NCBI RefSeq assembly: GCF_947499705.1
Contig: NZ_CANMPJ010000001.1
Location: 1,399,501 to 1,463,500, forward strand
DNA from: an uncultured Erythrobacter sp.
GTDB lineage: Bacteria > Pseudomonadota > Alphaproteobacteria > Sphingomonadales > Sphingomonadaceae
Reading direction: 5' to 3'
DNA: 64,000 nt
The notes under the pieces were generated by a model. That model searched no databases. It was not told the DNA's origin and saw only the letters and a program-made list of their open reading frames with translations. Made by a program: the position numbers and the translations under genes. Numbering within the stretch: position 1 is the stretch's first letter; every line of letters starts with the position of its first letter. Below are positions 35,850 through 44,823 of this stretch, in pieces.

Positions 35850-38363
35850 TCAGTAAATGCCGCCCTGCTCTTCGACAAAGTCGCTGGGCTGGCCATCGCT
35901 GCTTTCAACCTGACGGCTCGATCCCTGATTGCGGCTGGCGCGGATCAGTTCGAGGATTTCATCACGCTTGGCGGCGATCTCATCCTGACGGGTCGACCGG
36001 TCAGGCTCGGTGTCCGGCTTGAATGCCTCCCAGATCACGTCACCCTTGGCATTGCCAGAAGGCCAACCGTTGAAGACACGCTTGCCGGTGCGACGATCCA
36101 CCCGCACCATGCGTACGCCCGCAGGAGCAATAGCTGGCAGATCGACCCACTTGTCGCGTGATTTCCGGATCAGGCTCTTGATGATCGGTGCGACGATAGT
36201 GCCGCCGAAAGCATAGCCGCCCATATTGCGCGGCGTGTCGAACCCGACATAGGCGCCAGCCATCAGGTTCTGTGTTCCACCGATGAACCAGACATCTTTC
36301 GGCCCGGATGTCGTACCGGTCTTGCCGAACAGTGGCAGCCCAAGATCATTCAGAACGGTTGCGGTTCCGCGTGTCACCACGCCTTCGAGCATATGCATGG
36401 TCTGGAACGCCGTGCGGGCATCCATCGCCTGCTCGCCCTTGAGGCCAGGACGGGGCATCGCGCTGCCATCCCATTCTGGCATGTTGCAGTTGTTGCAGCC
36501 GCGCGTGTCGGCACGCCAAATCACCTGACCCCGGCGGTCCTGCACGTAGTCGATCACCGTTGGCTTGTTCAGACGGCCATGATTGGCGAGCGCCGAGTAC
36601 GCCGCGACCATTTTCATCACCGTCGTTTCTTCTGATCCCAGAGCCGTCGCCGCGTAGGGATCAGCATCTTCGCTGATGTTCATGCGCTCGATCGTGTCGA
36701 CGACATTTTCCATGCCGGCCTGCATGCCGATCTGCACAGTCATGATGTTCTGAGACTGCTCGAGCCCGTAACGCATCGGGAACTGGCCCGCGCGTCCGCC
36801 GCGAATGCACTTTTCGCCTAGCTGACGGCCCTGATAGTAGCAGAACCGCGTGTTATCGATCTCGGTCGACGGCGTCATGCCGTTGTCCAGACCGGTGGCG
36901 TAAACGAACGGTTTGATGGTCGATCCCGGCTGCCGCATTGCCTGCGTCGCGCGGTTGAAGTCGGAAAGGCGGTAATCAAAACCGCCTTGCATCGCGAGCA
37001 CGCGCCCAGTCTGCGGATTCTGGACGACCAGGCCCCCTTGTGCAGACGGCGGCGTGCGCACTCGCCATCCGTTGCCGCTCGGGCTGACAGCGACAAGATC
37101 GCCAGCCTTCAGCGCATTTGGAAGACCGGAGAGCGGAGCCTCATCGCCGTTCGAAAAGCCAATGGTGGCCGACGAGCCACTCCGCTGCGTAACGACACCG
37201 ACGCGCCAGTCTTCGTAATTGATGCCAATCGGCGAACTCGCCAGCTGGCTCGCCCAATTGCCTTCACTCAAATCAATCGTCGCAATTGGTCCGGACCACC
37301 CACGCCGTCCGTGATAGCGCAAGAGCCCTTCGCGCAAAGCTTCGCGGGCCGCTTCCTGCATTTCGGGATCGAGCGAGGTTCGCACCCACAGTCCGCCGGA
37401 ATAGACACTGTTGGGGCTAACTTCGGCAGTTTCGCCAAATTGGTCGATCAGTTCCCTGCGCACTTCCTCAAGGAAATAGCCCGCATCTACGCTGCGCTGT
37501 GTTCGCTGCGTCACCAGTCCAAGCGGCATGGCCGCGGCAGTGCTTCGTTCGGCGGATGAGATGAAACCGTTATCTTCCATCTGTGCGAGGACGAAATCGC
37601 GGCGCTCCATCGCAGCATCTTCTTGGCCGCTGCGCCCATAACGCTCAGGAGCTTTTGGCAGGATCGCTAGGAACGCCATTTCATGCAATTCCAGATCGGC
37701 GACATCCTTGTCGAAATAGGCCCGCGCTGCCGCCTGCACGCCGAAAGAGCGGCGGCCCAGCGGGATCTCGTTCAGGTACAGCTCAAGGATCTCTTCCTTG
37801 CTCAGCACTTCTTCGATCCGGCTGGCGAGGATCATTTCCTTGAGCTTGCGGGTGACCGAATATTCGTCCCCTAACAAGCTGATCTTGGCGACCTGCTGTG
37901 TAATAGTCGAACCGCCAACCGCGCGCTCGCCGGAGCCGTATTTGCTAACGTAATCGAACACCGCATTCGCCGTACCGGTCACGTCCACACCGCCATGGCT
38001 GAAGAAAGTCTTGTCTTCTGCAGAAAGATAAGCGTTGACCAGTTGATCCGGGAAATCGGCATATTGTAGCTGCACCCGGCGTTCGCGGGCATAGGAGTGG
38101 ACGATCTCACCATCGATGCCGCGCACCACGGTCGGCAAAGGTGTTTCGTAGTCGACCAGACTGTCCGCCTCGGGCAAATCGCTGGCGAGCCAGACCCAGG
38201 CCGCGATCCAGATCGCCGCAAGCAGAACGATCCCGAGCGCGCCGAGCTTGAAAAGCCAGCTCGACCGCCATTTTGCGGCGATCCAACCGAGCGCTCCGCT
38301 AAAGTCGCGGTTCAATCGGTAGCGGACATATTGCAGGGTAGATGTGGCGTTGGCTTCAGTCAT
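35850..38363 (-). CDS. mrcA: Penicillin-binding protein 1A (bifunctional class A)
   Basis: Polymerises and crosslinks peptidoglycan outside the inner membrane. The 837-residue protein has a cytoplasmic N-terminus, one membrane helix (~residues 38-60), a GT51 transglycosylase domain with catalytic Glu116 (SAEDKTFFSHGG) and a transpeptidase domain with SxxK at about residue 480 (QPGSTIKPF), SQN (LEQSQNIM) and KTG at about residue 680 (LFGKTGTTSG). The C-terminal ~70 residues are polar and disordered-looking, ending VEEQGGIY. The amidase gene lies 65 nt upstream on the same strand, so synthesis and remodelling genes are paired. Confidence 0.95.
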   Translation of the reverse strand: MTEANATSTLQYVRYRLNRDFSGALGWIAAKWRSSWLFKLGALGIVLLAAIWIAAWVWLASDLPEADSLVDYETPLPTVVRGIDGEIVHSYARERRVQLQYADFPDQLVNAYLSAEDKTFFSHGGVDVTGTANAVFDYVSKYGSGERAVGGSTITQQVAKISLLGDEYSVTRKLKEMILASRIEEVLSKEEILELYLNEIPLGRRSFGVQAAARAYFDKDVADLELHEMAFLAILPKAPERYGRSGQEDAAMERRDFVLAQMEDNGFISSAERSTAAAMPLGLVTQRTQRSVDAGYFLEEVRRELIDQFGETAEVSPNSVYSGGLWVRTSLDPEMQEAAREALREGLLRYHGRRGWSGPIATIDLSEGNWASQLASSPIGINYEDWRVGVVTQRSGSSATIGFSNGDEAPLSGLPNALKAGDLVAVSPSGNGWRVRTPPSAQGGLVVQNPQTGRVLAMQGGFDYRLSDFNRATQAMRQPGSTIKPFVYATGLDNGMTPSTEIDNTRFCYYQGRQLGEKCIRGGRAGQFPMRYGLEQSQNIMTVQIGMQAGMENVVDTIERMNISEDADPYAATALGSEETTVMKMVAAYSALANHGRLNKPTVIDYVQDRRGQVIWRADTRGCNNCNMPEWDGSAMPRPGLKGEQAMDARTAFQTMHMLEGVVTRGTATVLNDLGLPLFGKTGTTSGPKDVWFIGGTQNLMAGAYVGFDTPRNMGGYAFGGTIVAPIIKSLIRKSRDKWVDLPAIAPAGVRMVRVDRRTGKRVFNGWPSGNAKGDVIWEAFKPDTEPDRSTRQDEIAAKRDEILELIRASRNQGSSRQVESSDGQPSDFVEEQGGIY

Positions 38364-38428
38364 TTGCGCGGCGGTTTACAATGCTCTTTGTGAGGTGGCT
38401 AGGCGCTTTGAGGCGGTTTCCGGCGAAA

Positions 38429-39325
38429 TTATGGCGATTCCGCCGTTTCAGCCCGCCGCGCGAAGTAGACGCGAATGGCATTGGCAAGCACTTCTGCGTA
38501 TTCCGCCCTGCCTTGCTCCGTAGTCAGTCGTGCGCGATCCTGGCTGTTTGTCACGAACCCACTTTCGAACAGCACGCCGGGCACATCCGGCGCGCGCAAA
38601 ACCGCCAGAGCCGCCGAGCGCTGCGACTGTGAGTGGAACGCTAGCCGCGCTTGCCCTTCCCGCAGGATCAGGGATGAAAACTCGGTCGCGTCTTCCTGTG
38701 TGCGCTGCTGCGAAAGCTCCACTAGAATCGCGCTTACGGCTTCGCTCTGACCTTCGATCCCAAGCCCATTGACCACGTCAGCATTGTTCTCTCGCGCTGC
38801 AAAGCGCGCAGCGGCCTCGCTCGATGCCTCGGTGGACAAAGTATAGATGCTGGCGCCGCTTACATCGCTGCGCTCACCGCCCGAATCGGCGTGGATCGAA
38901 AGAAACAGATCTGCGGCGAGCTGACGCGCGATTTCGGGGCGATCGGATAATGGGACAAGTCGATCATCGTCACGAGTGAGCGCGACCCTGATCCCGCCCT
39001 GCTCCAGCAATTTGTCTCGCAGGGCTACCGCAATTGCCAATACGATGTCTTTTTCCTGCACCCGCTCGCCGCTGGCTGTCTCGCCGACAGATCCCGGGTC
39101 GCGGCCACCATGCCCTGCATCAATGACCACAAGCGGCCTGTCCGGATCGTCAGGTCCCAGAACGCCAGGAAGCTCAACTTTGCCGCCCTCTTCGCCCAAT
39201 GCGAAGCTGAGAACGTATTCGCGCCCCCACTGCGGCAGCGGAATCGAAACGCCCAGCGCAATTGCGCCGCCTACCAGCAATGCCGGTATGCCGAAAATTA
39301 ACAACAGGAGCGTACGGATGCTCAT
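38429..39325 (-). CDS. N-acetylmuramoyl-L-alanine amidase
   Basis: A zinc amidase (Amidase_3/AmiC type) that removes peptides from glycan strands during cell division. From ATG 39325 it has 298 residues and begins with a hydrophobic segment (TLLLLIFGIPALLVGGAIALG) that could be a signal anchor. The zinc ligands and catalytic residues are in VIDAGHGGRDPGS, QEKDIVLA, LSIHADSGG and the late LFESGFVTN (Glu). I see no AMIN targeting domain. It is upstream of PBP1A, and its promoter lies in the gap shared with rne. Confidence 0.93.
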   Translation of the reverse strand: MSIRTLLLLIFGIPALLVGGAIALGVSIPLPQWGREYVLSFALGEEGGKVELPGVLGPDDPDRPLVVIDAGHGGRDPGSVGETASGERVQEKDIVLAIAVALRDKLLEQGGIRVALTRDDDRLVPLSDRPEIARQLAADLFLSIHADSGGERSDVSGASIYTLSTEASSEAAARFAARENNADVVNGLGIEGQSEAVSAILVELSQQRTQEDATEFSSLILREGQARLAFHSQSQRSAALAVLRAPDVPGVLFESGFVTNSQDRARLTTEQGRAEYAEVLANAIRVYFARRAETAESP

Positions 39326-39771
39326 CGTGCCAGCGGGCCTACGATGTTGCCCGATAAGAGCGCAATAGAGTTGCGGCACGTAACCCACGGTGCTAGCGAT
39401 GTTTCTAGCAGTTCGTTTGATCGCGCAAATGTTGCGCCCGATTGAACGGCTCTTTCACACGGCCTTCCGGCGACCCCCGCACAAGGCCACTTAACAGGTT
39501 GATGCAGTGACGAGACGCTTTGCCTCGCAGACAGTTTCACAGCGCCCATTCGGTGCAGGTGAATATGCGAGCCGATGCGCGGACATGATCCGCAACTCGA
39601 TCACAGCAGACACGAATATCGCAGGCTCCTCGGTAACACGGCGAGATGCGAAGACAGCAATTGGCGCGCGTGCTTCGCGCGTTATTTCATCACACATGAC
39701 ACGTCCCCTTTGCGAGCTTCTGGCCCTTTGTGAGCCATTGATCGCGCGGTTGGACGTCTGGAGACAATTTA
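39326..39771. promoter_or_regulatory. Divergent region between amidase and rne; long rne leader
   Basis: A 446-nt gap without a convincing gene (a 113-codon frame from 39507 overlaps rne out of frame and looks spurious). It should contain the leftward amidase promoter and the rightward rne promoter. A hairpin CGCGCG-TGCTT-CGCGCG at 39665-39681 followed by TTATTT lies about 90 nt before the rne start, inside the likely 5' leader. Long structured leaders control rne autoregulation in enterobacteria; a similar role here is a guess. Confidence 0.4.
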
Positions 39772-42429
39772 ATGGCAACGCGCATGCTAATCGATGCGCG
39801 CCACTCGGAAGAGACCCGGGTGGCGGTACTCAAAGGCAACCGGATTGAGGAATTCGATTTCGAATCTGCCGAACACAAGCAGATCAAAGGCAATATCTAT
39901 CTAGCAAAAGTTACCCGGGTCGAACCGTCGCTGCAGGCGGCGTTCGTCGACTTTGGCGGCAATCGCCACGGCTTCCTAGCCTTCAGCGAAATCCACCCTG
40001 ACTACTACCAGATCCCGCAGGACGACCGCGAAAAGCTACTCGCCGAAGAGGCCGAAGCCGCTGAGGAAGAAGCTCGCCTGCGCGCAGAGGAAGAAGAAGA
40101 GGGCATCACACCCGGCGACGAATACGACGCCGAAGATGAAAGCGCCGAGGCGCTGGCAGAAGACCTCGCCGAAGACGGGCTCGAGGAAATCGACACCTCG
40201 GACAAGGACAAGGTTGCAACCATCGAAGACGGCGCATCGGATGACGATAGCGACGACGAAGATGATGAGGACGAAGACGAATCGGAGGAAGGCGAAGAAA
40301 CCTCAGACGATTCCGACGACGACGGCGACAAGAAACCGCGCCGCGGGCGCGGTCGTCGTGGACGCGGTCGTCGTCAGGGTGGCGGCAAAGGTGGCAAGGG
40401 CCGCAGCCGCGCCAAGGAAGTCGACGAAGTTCGCGCCAAGCGTATGGCGCTGCGTCGTCGCTACAAAATCCAAGACGTCATCCAGCGTCGTCAGGTTGTG
40501 CTGGTTCAGGTCGTCAAGGAAGAGCGCGGCAACAAGGGCGCGGCGCTGACCACCTATCTCAGCCTTGCCGGTCGTTACACCGTGCTTATGCCGAACAGCT
40601 CGCATGGCGGCGGTATCAGCCGCAAGATCAGCTCGGCGAGCGATCGCAAGCGCTTGAAGCAGGTTGTTTCCGACCTGTCGCTGCCGAAGTCGATGGGTCT
40701 GATCGTCCGCACTGCGGGCCTCAGCCGGACCAAACCGGAGATCAAGCGTGACTTCGATTATCTTGCCCGGCTGTGGGACGATATTCGCCAGAATACACTG
40801 TCCTCAACCGCGCCTTCACTGGTGCACTCGGACAGCGATCTGATCAAACGCGCGATCCGCGACATCTACAATCGCGAGATCGAAGAAGTCATTGTCGAAG
40901 GCGAGGACGGCTATAAGCTAGCCAAGGGCTTCATGAAGATGCTGATGCCCAGTCATGCCCGGCGGGTGAAAGCCTATTCCGATCCCGTGCCGCTGTTCCA
41001 GCGCTATGGCGCGGAAGATCAGCTGCGCGCGATGTACGATCCGATGGTTCAGCTCAAATCGGGCGGCTATCTGATCATCAACCCGACCGAAGCGCTGGTT
41101 TCGATCGACATCAACTCGGGCCGCTCCACCAAGGAGCATGGTATCGAGCAAACCGCCCTCCACACCAACCTGGAAGCAGCGCGGGAGATTGCTCGCCAGT
41201 TGCGTTTGCGGGACATGGCGGGTCTCGTCGTGATCGACTTCATCGACATGGAATACAATTCCAACGTCCGCAAAGTCGAAAAGGCGATGAAGGAAGCGCT
41301 AAAGAGCGACCGCGCCCGCATTCAGGTCGGCCGCATTTCGGGCTTTGGCCTGATGGAAATGAGCCGCCAGCGCCTGCGTACCGGCGTGCTTGAAGCGACC
41401 ACGCGCGAATGCCCGCACTGCGATGGCTCTGGTTTGGTCCGCACGGCGTCGTCGGCCGGTCTTTCCGCTCTGCGTCTGATCGAAGACGAAGCCGCCAAGG
41501 GCCGCGGCACGATCATCCGTCTCGCTGCCAGCACCGAAGCCGCGATCTACCTGCTCAACGAAAAGCGGCATGATCTGGTCGAGATCGAACAGCGCTACGG
41601 CGTCGCAGTCGAAGTGGCGCCCGAAGGTGAAGACGAAGGCGCCAAGATGGCCGTCGCGAGCGCGGGGCCGCGTCCTACAGAACGTCCAAAGTTCGAGCCG
41701 ATTGTCGACGAAGACGATGATGATGACGAGGAGCTTCCCGAAGAAGATTTCGGCGATGACGAGGATGATGGCGGCCGCAAGAAGAAGCGTCGTCGGCGTC
41801 GTGGAGGCCGAGGCCGGAACAAGAAGCGTCAGGATGATGGCGCAGAGGAAAGTTCCGACGAGGCTTCGGACAGCGAATCCGAAAACACGTCGAGCGATGA
41901 CAGCGATGACGATGCGCCGAAGAAGAAGCGCCGCCGGCGTGGAGGTCGCGGACGTCGCCGCAAGCAGACCGAAGGTGATGAAGCTGCGGTAAGCGAAGAA
42001 GGCACCGAAGCTGAAGCCCAGGAAGCTCCAGCGGAAGAGACCGCCGAAGCGCCTGTCGAAGAGCCCGCTCCTGCTGAAGCGGAAGCGCCCGCTGAGGAAG
42101 AAGCTCCCAAGCCGAAGCGCAAGCGTGCTCCTCGCAAGAAGAAGGTCGAAGAGCCGGAAGCTACTGAAGCTGCCGAAGCTGCGGCCTCTGCCGAAGAGGC
42201 GGCGACCGAAGAAGCACCGGCTGAAAAGCCGAAGCGCAAGCGTGCTCCGCGCAAAAAGAAGGTCGAGGCAGCCGAAGCTCCAGCAGAAGCACCAGAGGCC
42301 GAACCTGCGGCAGAACCGAAATCGGCAAATGACGATGCACCGGAGTCGGAAGAAGCCGCAGCAGAAGAGAAGCCGGCAGCCGACGGCAAACCGCGCCGTG
42401 GCTGGTGGCAGCGCACCTTCGGCGAATAA
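39772..42429 (+). CDS. rne: Ribonuclease E/G family endoribonuclease
   Basis: Main mRNA-processing endonuclease and degradosome scaffold, 885 residues. The S1 domain (residues ~35-250) is split by an acidic insert from residue 84 to ~210 ending in a basic RGRGRRGRGRRQGGG patch. Catalytic Asp446 (SIDINSGR) and Asp489 (VVIDFIDM) are 43 apart, as in E. coli, and the Zn-link CPHC starts at Cys547. The C-terminal ~290 residues are disordered, alternating acidic stretches with Arg/Lys-rich RNA-binding segments and two copies of PKRKRAPRKKKVE. The last residues, GWWQRTFGE, carry the GWW motif that binds PNPase in Caulobacter. A Zn-stabilised tetramer is expected. Confidence 0.95.
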   Translation: MATRMLIDARHSEETRVAVLKGNRIEEFDFESAEHKQIKGNIYLAKVTRVEPSLQAAFVDFGGNRHGFLAFSEIHPDYYQIPQDDREKLLAEEAEAAEEEARLRAEEEEEGITPGDEYDAEDESAEALAEDLAEDGLEEIDTSDKDKVATIEDGASDDDSDDEDDEDEDESEEGEETSDDSDDDGDKKPRRGRGRRGRGRRQGGGKGGKGRSRAKEVDEVRAKRMALRRRYKIQDVIQRRQVVLVQVVKEERGNKGAALTTYLSLAGRYTVLMPNSSHGGGISRKISSASDRKRLKQVVSDLSLPKSMGLIVRTAGLSRTKPEIKRDFDYLARLWDDIRQNTLSSTAPSLVHSDSDLIKRAIRDIYNREIEEVIVEGEDGYKLAKGFMKMLMPSHARRVKAYSDPVPLFQRYGAEDQLRAMYDPMVQLKSGGYLIINPTEALVSIDINSGRSTKEHGIEQTALHTNLEAAREIARQLRLRDMAGLVVIDFIDMEYNSNVRKVEKAMKEALKSDRARIQVGRISGFGLMEMSRQRLRTGVLEATTRECPHCDGSGLVRTASSAGLSALRLIEDEAAKGRGTIIRLAASTEAAIYLLNEKRHDLVEIEQRYGVAVEVAPEGEDEGAKMAVASAGPRPTERPKFEPIVDEDDDDDEELPEEDFGDDEDDGGRKKKRRRRRGGRGRNKKRQDDGAEESSDEASDSESENTSSDDSDDDAPKKKRRRRGGRGRRRKQTEGDEAAVSEEGTEAEAQEAPAEETAEAPVEEPAPAEAEAPAEEEAPKPKRKRAPRKKKVEEPEATEAAEAAASAEEAATEEAPAEKPKRKRAPRKKKVEAAEAPAEAPEAEPAAEPKSANDDAPESEEAAAEEKPAADGKPRRGWWQRTFGE
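42109..42267 (+). repeat. Two near-identical 42-nt repeats in rne encoding a basic motif
   Basis: Units at 42109-42150 and 42226-42267 each encode KPKRKRAPRKKKVE (residues from 780 and 819). They differ at only a few third-codon positions (CTCCTCGCAAGAAG versus CTCCGCGCAAAAAG). The spacing is 117 nt with Ala/Glu/Pro-rich sequence between. They look like a small in-gene duplication of an RNA-binding segment and could expand or contract by recombination. Confidence 0.85.
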
Positions 42430-42439
42430 TTAGAATGCT

Positions 42440-42473
42440 ACGGGCTGGAGTGTCGCTGAGACCTCCGGCCCGT
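42440..42473. terminator. Bidirectional terminator between rne and methyltransferase
   Basis: ACGGGCTGGAG at 42440-42450 pairs with CTCCGGCCCGT at 42463-42473, eleven pairs including one G-T, with a 12-nt loop. It begins 10 nt after the rne stop and abuts the stop of the convergent methyltransferase gene. No T-run follows on the plus strand. Confidence 0.6.
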
Positions 42474-43108
42474 TACATGCCCGGTTTTCGCGCCACACCC
42501 CACTCGTTCCATCCAGCGAATTTGGGCGCTTTAGGCAGATAGCCCTGCCCTAGCGGCTCAACTTCAAATCCTGCCCCGCGAAATGCCGAACCAATGGGGC
42601 GCGTTAAATGGCACCCGCCTGCGATCGGCTTCCAGTATGGCTCGATCCGATCCTGCCAGCGCGCGATATTGGCGTCTGGTGCGCGGCCATGTTCGAGAAA
42701 CAGCGCCTGCCCACCAGGCCTTAGGATGCGGCGCATTTCCGATAGGACCTTTGCCGGGTCCTCCACCGAGCACAGCGTGAAGGTGCAGACAACGGTATCG
42801 AAGAAGCGATCAGGGAAAGGAATCTCCTCTCCCACTCCTTCGCGAATATCGGCGGGCCAACCCTTGGCCTTTGCAGCGGCCTTTGTTCCTTCCAGCAGAC
42901 CTTCATGCGGATCGATCCCGGCATAGCTGGTAATCGCCGAAGCATCGTAGAATTGCTGGTTGATACCGCCGCCGCAGCCGAGCTCGAACACATCGCCTTT
43001 GGCCAATGGGATAAGCTGCGAACGGCGTTTCAGCACCTGTCCCTGGCTGCAAGCGCAGGTTACGAGACGCGGCATCAGATGCGCGTCATACCATTGTTTC
43101 AGACCCAT
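42473..43108 (-). CDS. Class I SAM-dependent methyltransferase
   Basis: A 211-residue soluble methyltransferase. The SAM motif VFELGCGGGINQQFYD, the acidic motif II YAGIDPHEGLL, the VVCTFTLCSVEDPAKVLSEM strand-helix and RRILRPGGQALFLEHG are in the normal order. The overall pattern, including WQDRIEPYWKPIAGGCHLTR, recalls the METTL7/phosphatidylethanolamine-methyltransferase-like group, whose substrates are small thiols or lipids; the substrate here is unknown. It converges with rne and is codirectional with the PLP-enzyme gene 85 nt upstream. Confidence 0.85.
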   Translation of the reverse strand: MGLKQWYDAHLMPRLVTCACSQGQVLKRRSQLIPLAKGDVFELGCGGGINQQFYDASAITSYAGIDPHEGLLEGTKAAAKAKGWPADIREGVGEEIPFPDRFFDTVVCTFTLCSVEDPAKVLSEMRRILRPGGQALFLEHGRAPDANIARWQDRIEPYWKPIAGGCHLTRPIGSAFRGAGFEVEPLGQGYLPKAPKFAGWNEWGVARKPGM

Positions 43109-43193
43109 GAGCGGCCTCTCCCCGACCCGAACCCGGAGGGAGACTAGCCGCCCGCACTGCGATTGCTACGAATTTTTGAAATGGCGCTGCGTA

Positions 43194-44609
43194 TTATGAT
43201 GTTTTGACGAGCGAATGTTGCAACGCTGTCGCAATATTCGCCATATCCTGTGCCAGTTCGGCAGCGGGTTCATCGGAAGAAAGGCCAGCCCAGCGGCTCA
43301 TCTGCGGCATGCTAAGGCCGACCCGGAGCGTCCCGCCCCACCCTTCTTCGATGCGCACGCATTTGACCGGCTGACCGAGCCGGATGCCGTCCAATGCCAG
43401 TGCTCTGTGAACTCTCTGAGCATCGTCAAATGTCCGCATCCCGGGAAGCGAACTCACGTCAAGCGTGGCCAAAGTGCGCATCTCGATCAGGCAGTCATCA
43501 ATACAGGCCCCTTCGCCCGGCATCATTCGCTCTATGCAAAGCGGCGCGACTAGATGCTCCGTCAGCGCAGCTTCGAAAGCCAGAATCATTGCTTCGACAC
43601 GCGGCAACGGGATGGCCTGGAAGCGCTCAAGTTCGAACACCGCCGCCTCCAGTCGCAGCGCGAGTGAACGGTTCGCACTGTCGGGCAAGCGCTCGCTGCC
43701 AGCCCACATCGCCGGAAATTCGGGGCGTCGGAAAATCGTTGCAAATCCGCTTGGCAAACTGTCGGCACGTTCGACCATTTCAGCGGGCAGCAAAGCCCAG
43801 CCATTGAATGGCGGCGCGCCCATGAACTTCGACCCAGTCATCAAGACGATGCAACCACGCGTGAGATATCCTTGAATCGCATCGCTGGTGATCCGCGCCT
43901 GACAGGCATCGACCACGAAGGTCGCCTCTTCTCCAAACTCAGCGATTAACGCGCCAAGATCCTCACTATCCGGTAGAACCAGACCGGTCTTTGACCCGTG
44001 CACACAATGAACCAGACTGTGCTGGCCAGCCTTGCGAGCCAATTCGATCTCAACCGCCATTGCTTCGGCGATCTCGCTACTGGTGCAGGCAAGCCCCAAA
44101 GCGCAGCGTACCGGAACGTCGACCAGACTAATCGGTCCCATACCTTCAACGTCTTGCGCGGGCATCACACCCGCTTGCACAGCTGTTTCCTGAGCGAAGT
44201 AGCGTCCATGGGCGGAGTGGATGCAACCGCTGCCGATCTCGTCCGCCCCGAGCAGTATGTTATGAACCCCGTTCTCTGCACGTCCACGAACCGCAGCCAG
44301 AGCGATGTATTCCAGATCGGTGCCGGACGGCGCAAAAGCGACAGCGGTATCGTCCCTGAGACCGTATGCCGCGAGCAATCGCGACTTCAGCCCTTCCAGC
44401 AGTTCGGAATAGGATTGCGCTTCACCCGCTCCTTCCACAGCCAGCAGATGTGCAAAAGCCTCCGATGAGATGTCACTAACTGTGGACGATGAATAGACCA
44501 GCAGATCGCGCGGGTGCGGAGCGGATAGGTATTTGTTGAGCCCGGTCGCGGGATCCAACGCAATCCGCGCATCACCGCCGGCAGCCAGCGCTTCGATCAG
44601 GCCCCGCAC
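43194..44609 (-). CDS. PLP-dependent aminotransferase-class-V-fold protein of unknown function
   Basis: From GTG 44609, which has GAGGA seven bases upstream, this is a 471-residue protein. The centre resembles fold-type I PLP enzymes: FAPSGTDLEYIAL at the phosphate-binding region, FVVDACQAR (Asp and Gln contacting the cofactor), then LMTGSKFMGAPPFNGW with the likely PLP lysine. A LNKYLSAPHPRDLLVYSSSTVSDIS segment (key residues LNKY and SSSTVSD) precedes them. The exact reaction (transaminase, decarboxylase, desulfurase or lyase) cannot be told. The frame is open for 36 more codons upstream of the GTG without an ATG, GTG or TTG and is closed by TAG at 44720-44718. It is divergent from the ATP-grasp gene, suggesting a shared pathway. 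Confidence 0.75.
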   Translation of the reverse strand: MRGLIEALAAGGDARIALDPATGLNKYLSAPHPRDLLVYSSSTVSDISSEAFAHLLAVEGAGEAQSYSELLEGLKSRLLAAYGLRDDTAVAFAPSGTDLEYIALAAVRGRAENGVHNILLGADEIGSGCIHSAHGRYFAQETAVQAGVMPAQDVEGMGPISLVDVPVRCALGLACTSSEIAEAMAVEIELARKAGQHSLVHCVHGSKTGLVLPDSEDLGALIAEFGEEATFVVDACQARITSDAIQGYLTRGCIVLMTGSKFMGAPPFNGWALLPAEMVERADSLPSGFATIFRRPEFPAMWAGSERLPDSANRSLALRLEAAVFELERFQAIPLPRVEAMILAFEAALTEHLVAPLCIERMMPGEGACIDDCLIEMRTLATLDVSSLPGMRTFDDAQRVHRALALDGIRLGQPVKCVRIEEGWGGTLRVGLSMPQMSRWAGLSSDEPAAELAQDMANIATALQHSLVKTS

Positions 44610-44823
44610 CCTTGCATCCTCGACGTCAATGCCGAGCGGACGATTGAGATGCGGGATTGAGATAGCGAGCCGTCCTGTCTTGAATAGATTGTTGCGGAAA
44701 GTCGGATTGCCGCGCCCCTAAACGAACTGTCTGTGCATTAAAATACATATTGCTGTCTGGCGCGCGCCTGCGCCTGCGCGTACATCGCGCGCATTCTCGA
44801 AACCTCCGCTTAACCGGTGCTCA
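44610..44823. promoter_or_regulatory. Divergent promoter region with an in-frame amber codon upstream of the PLP gene
   Basis: The 214-nt gap between the PLP-enzyme gene (-) and the ATP-grasp gene (+). On the minus strand ATG 44738 starts six codons (MHRQFV), then TAG at 44720-44718, then 36 open codons in the same frame leading to GTG 44609. An AT-rich stretch, TTAAAATACATATTG (44738-44752), is the best place for a promoter. A GC-rich CGCGCGCC/GCGCGC stretch follows to the right. Confidence 0.5.

Noticed and set aside
39507-39848. 113-codon plus-strand frame in the rne leader
   Set aside because: It overlaps the rne start out of frame, lacks a good ribosome-binding site and looks random.
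40100-40340. Low-complexity acidic sequence in rne as a separate gene or error
   Set aside because: It is in frame within the S1 domain and matches the known acidic insertion of alphaproteobacterial RNase E.
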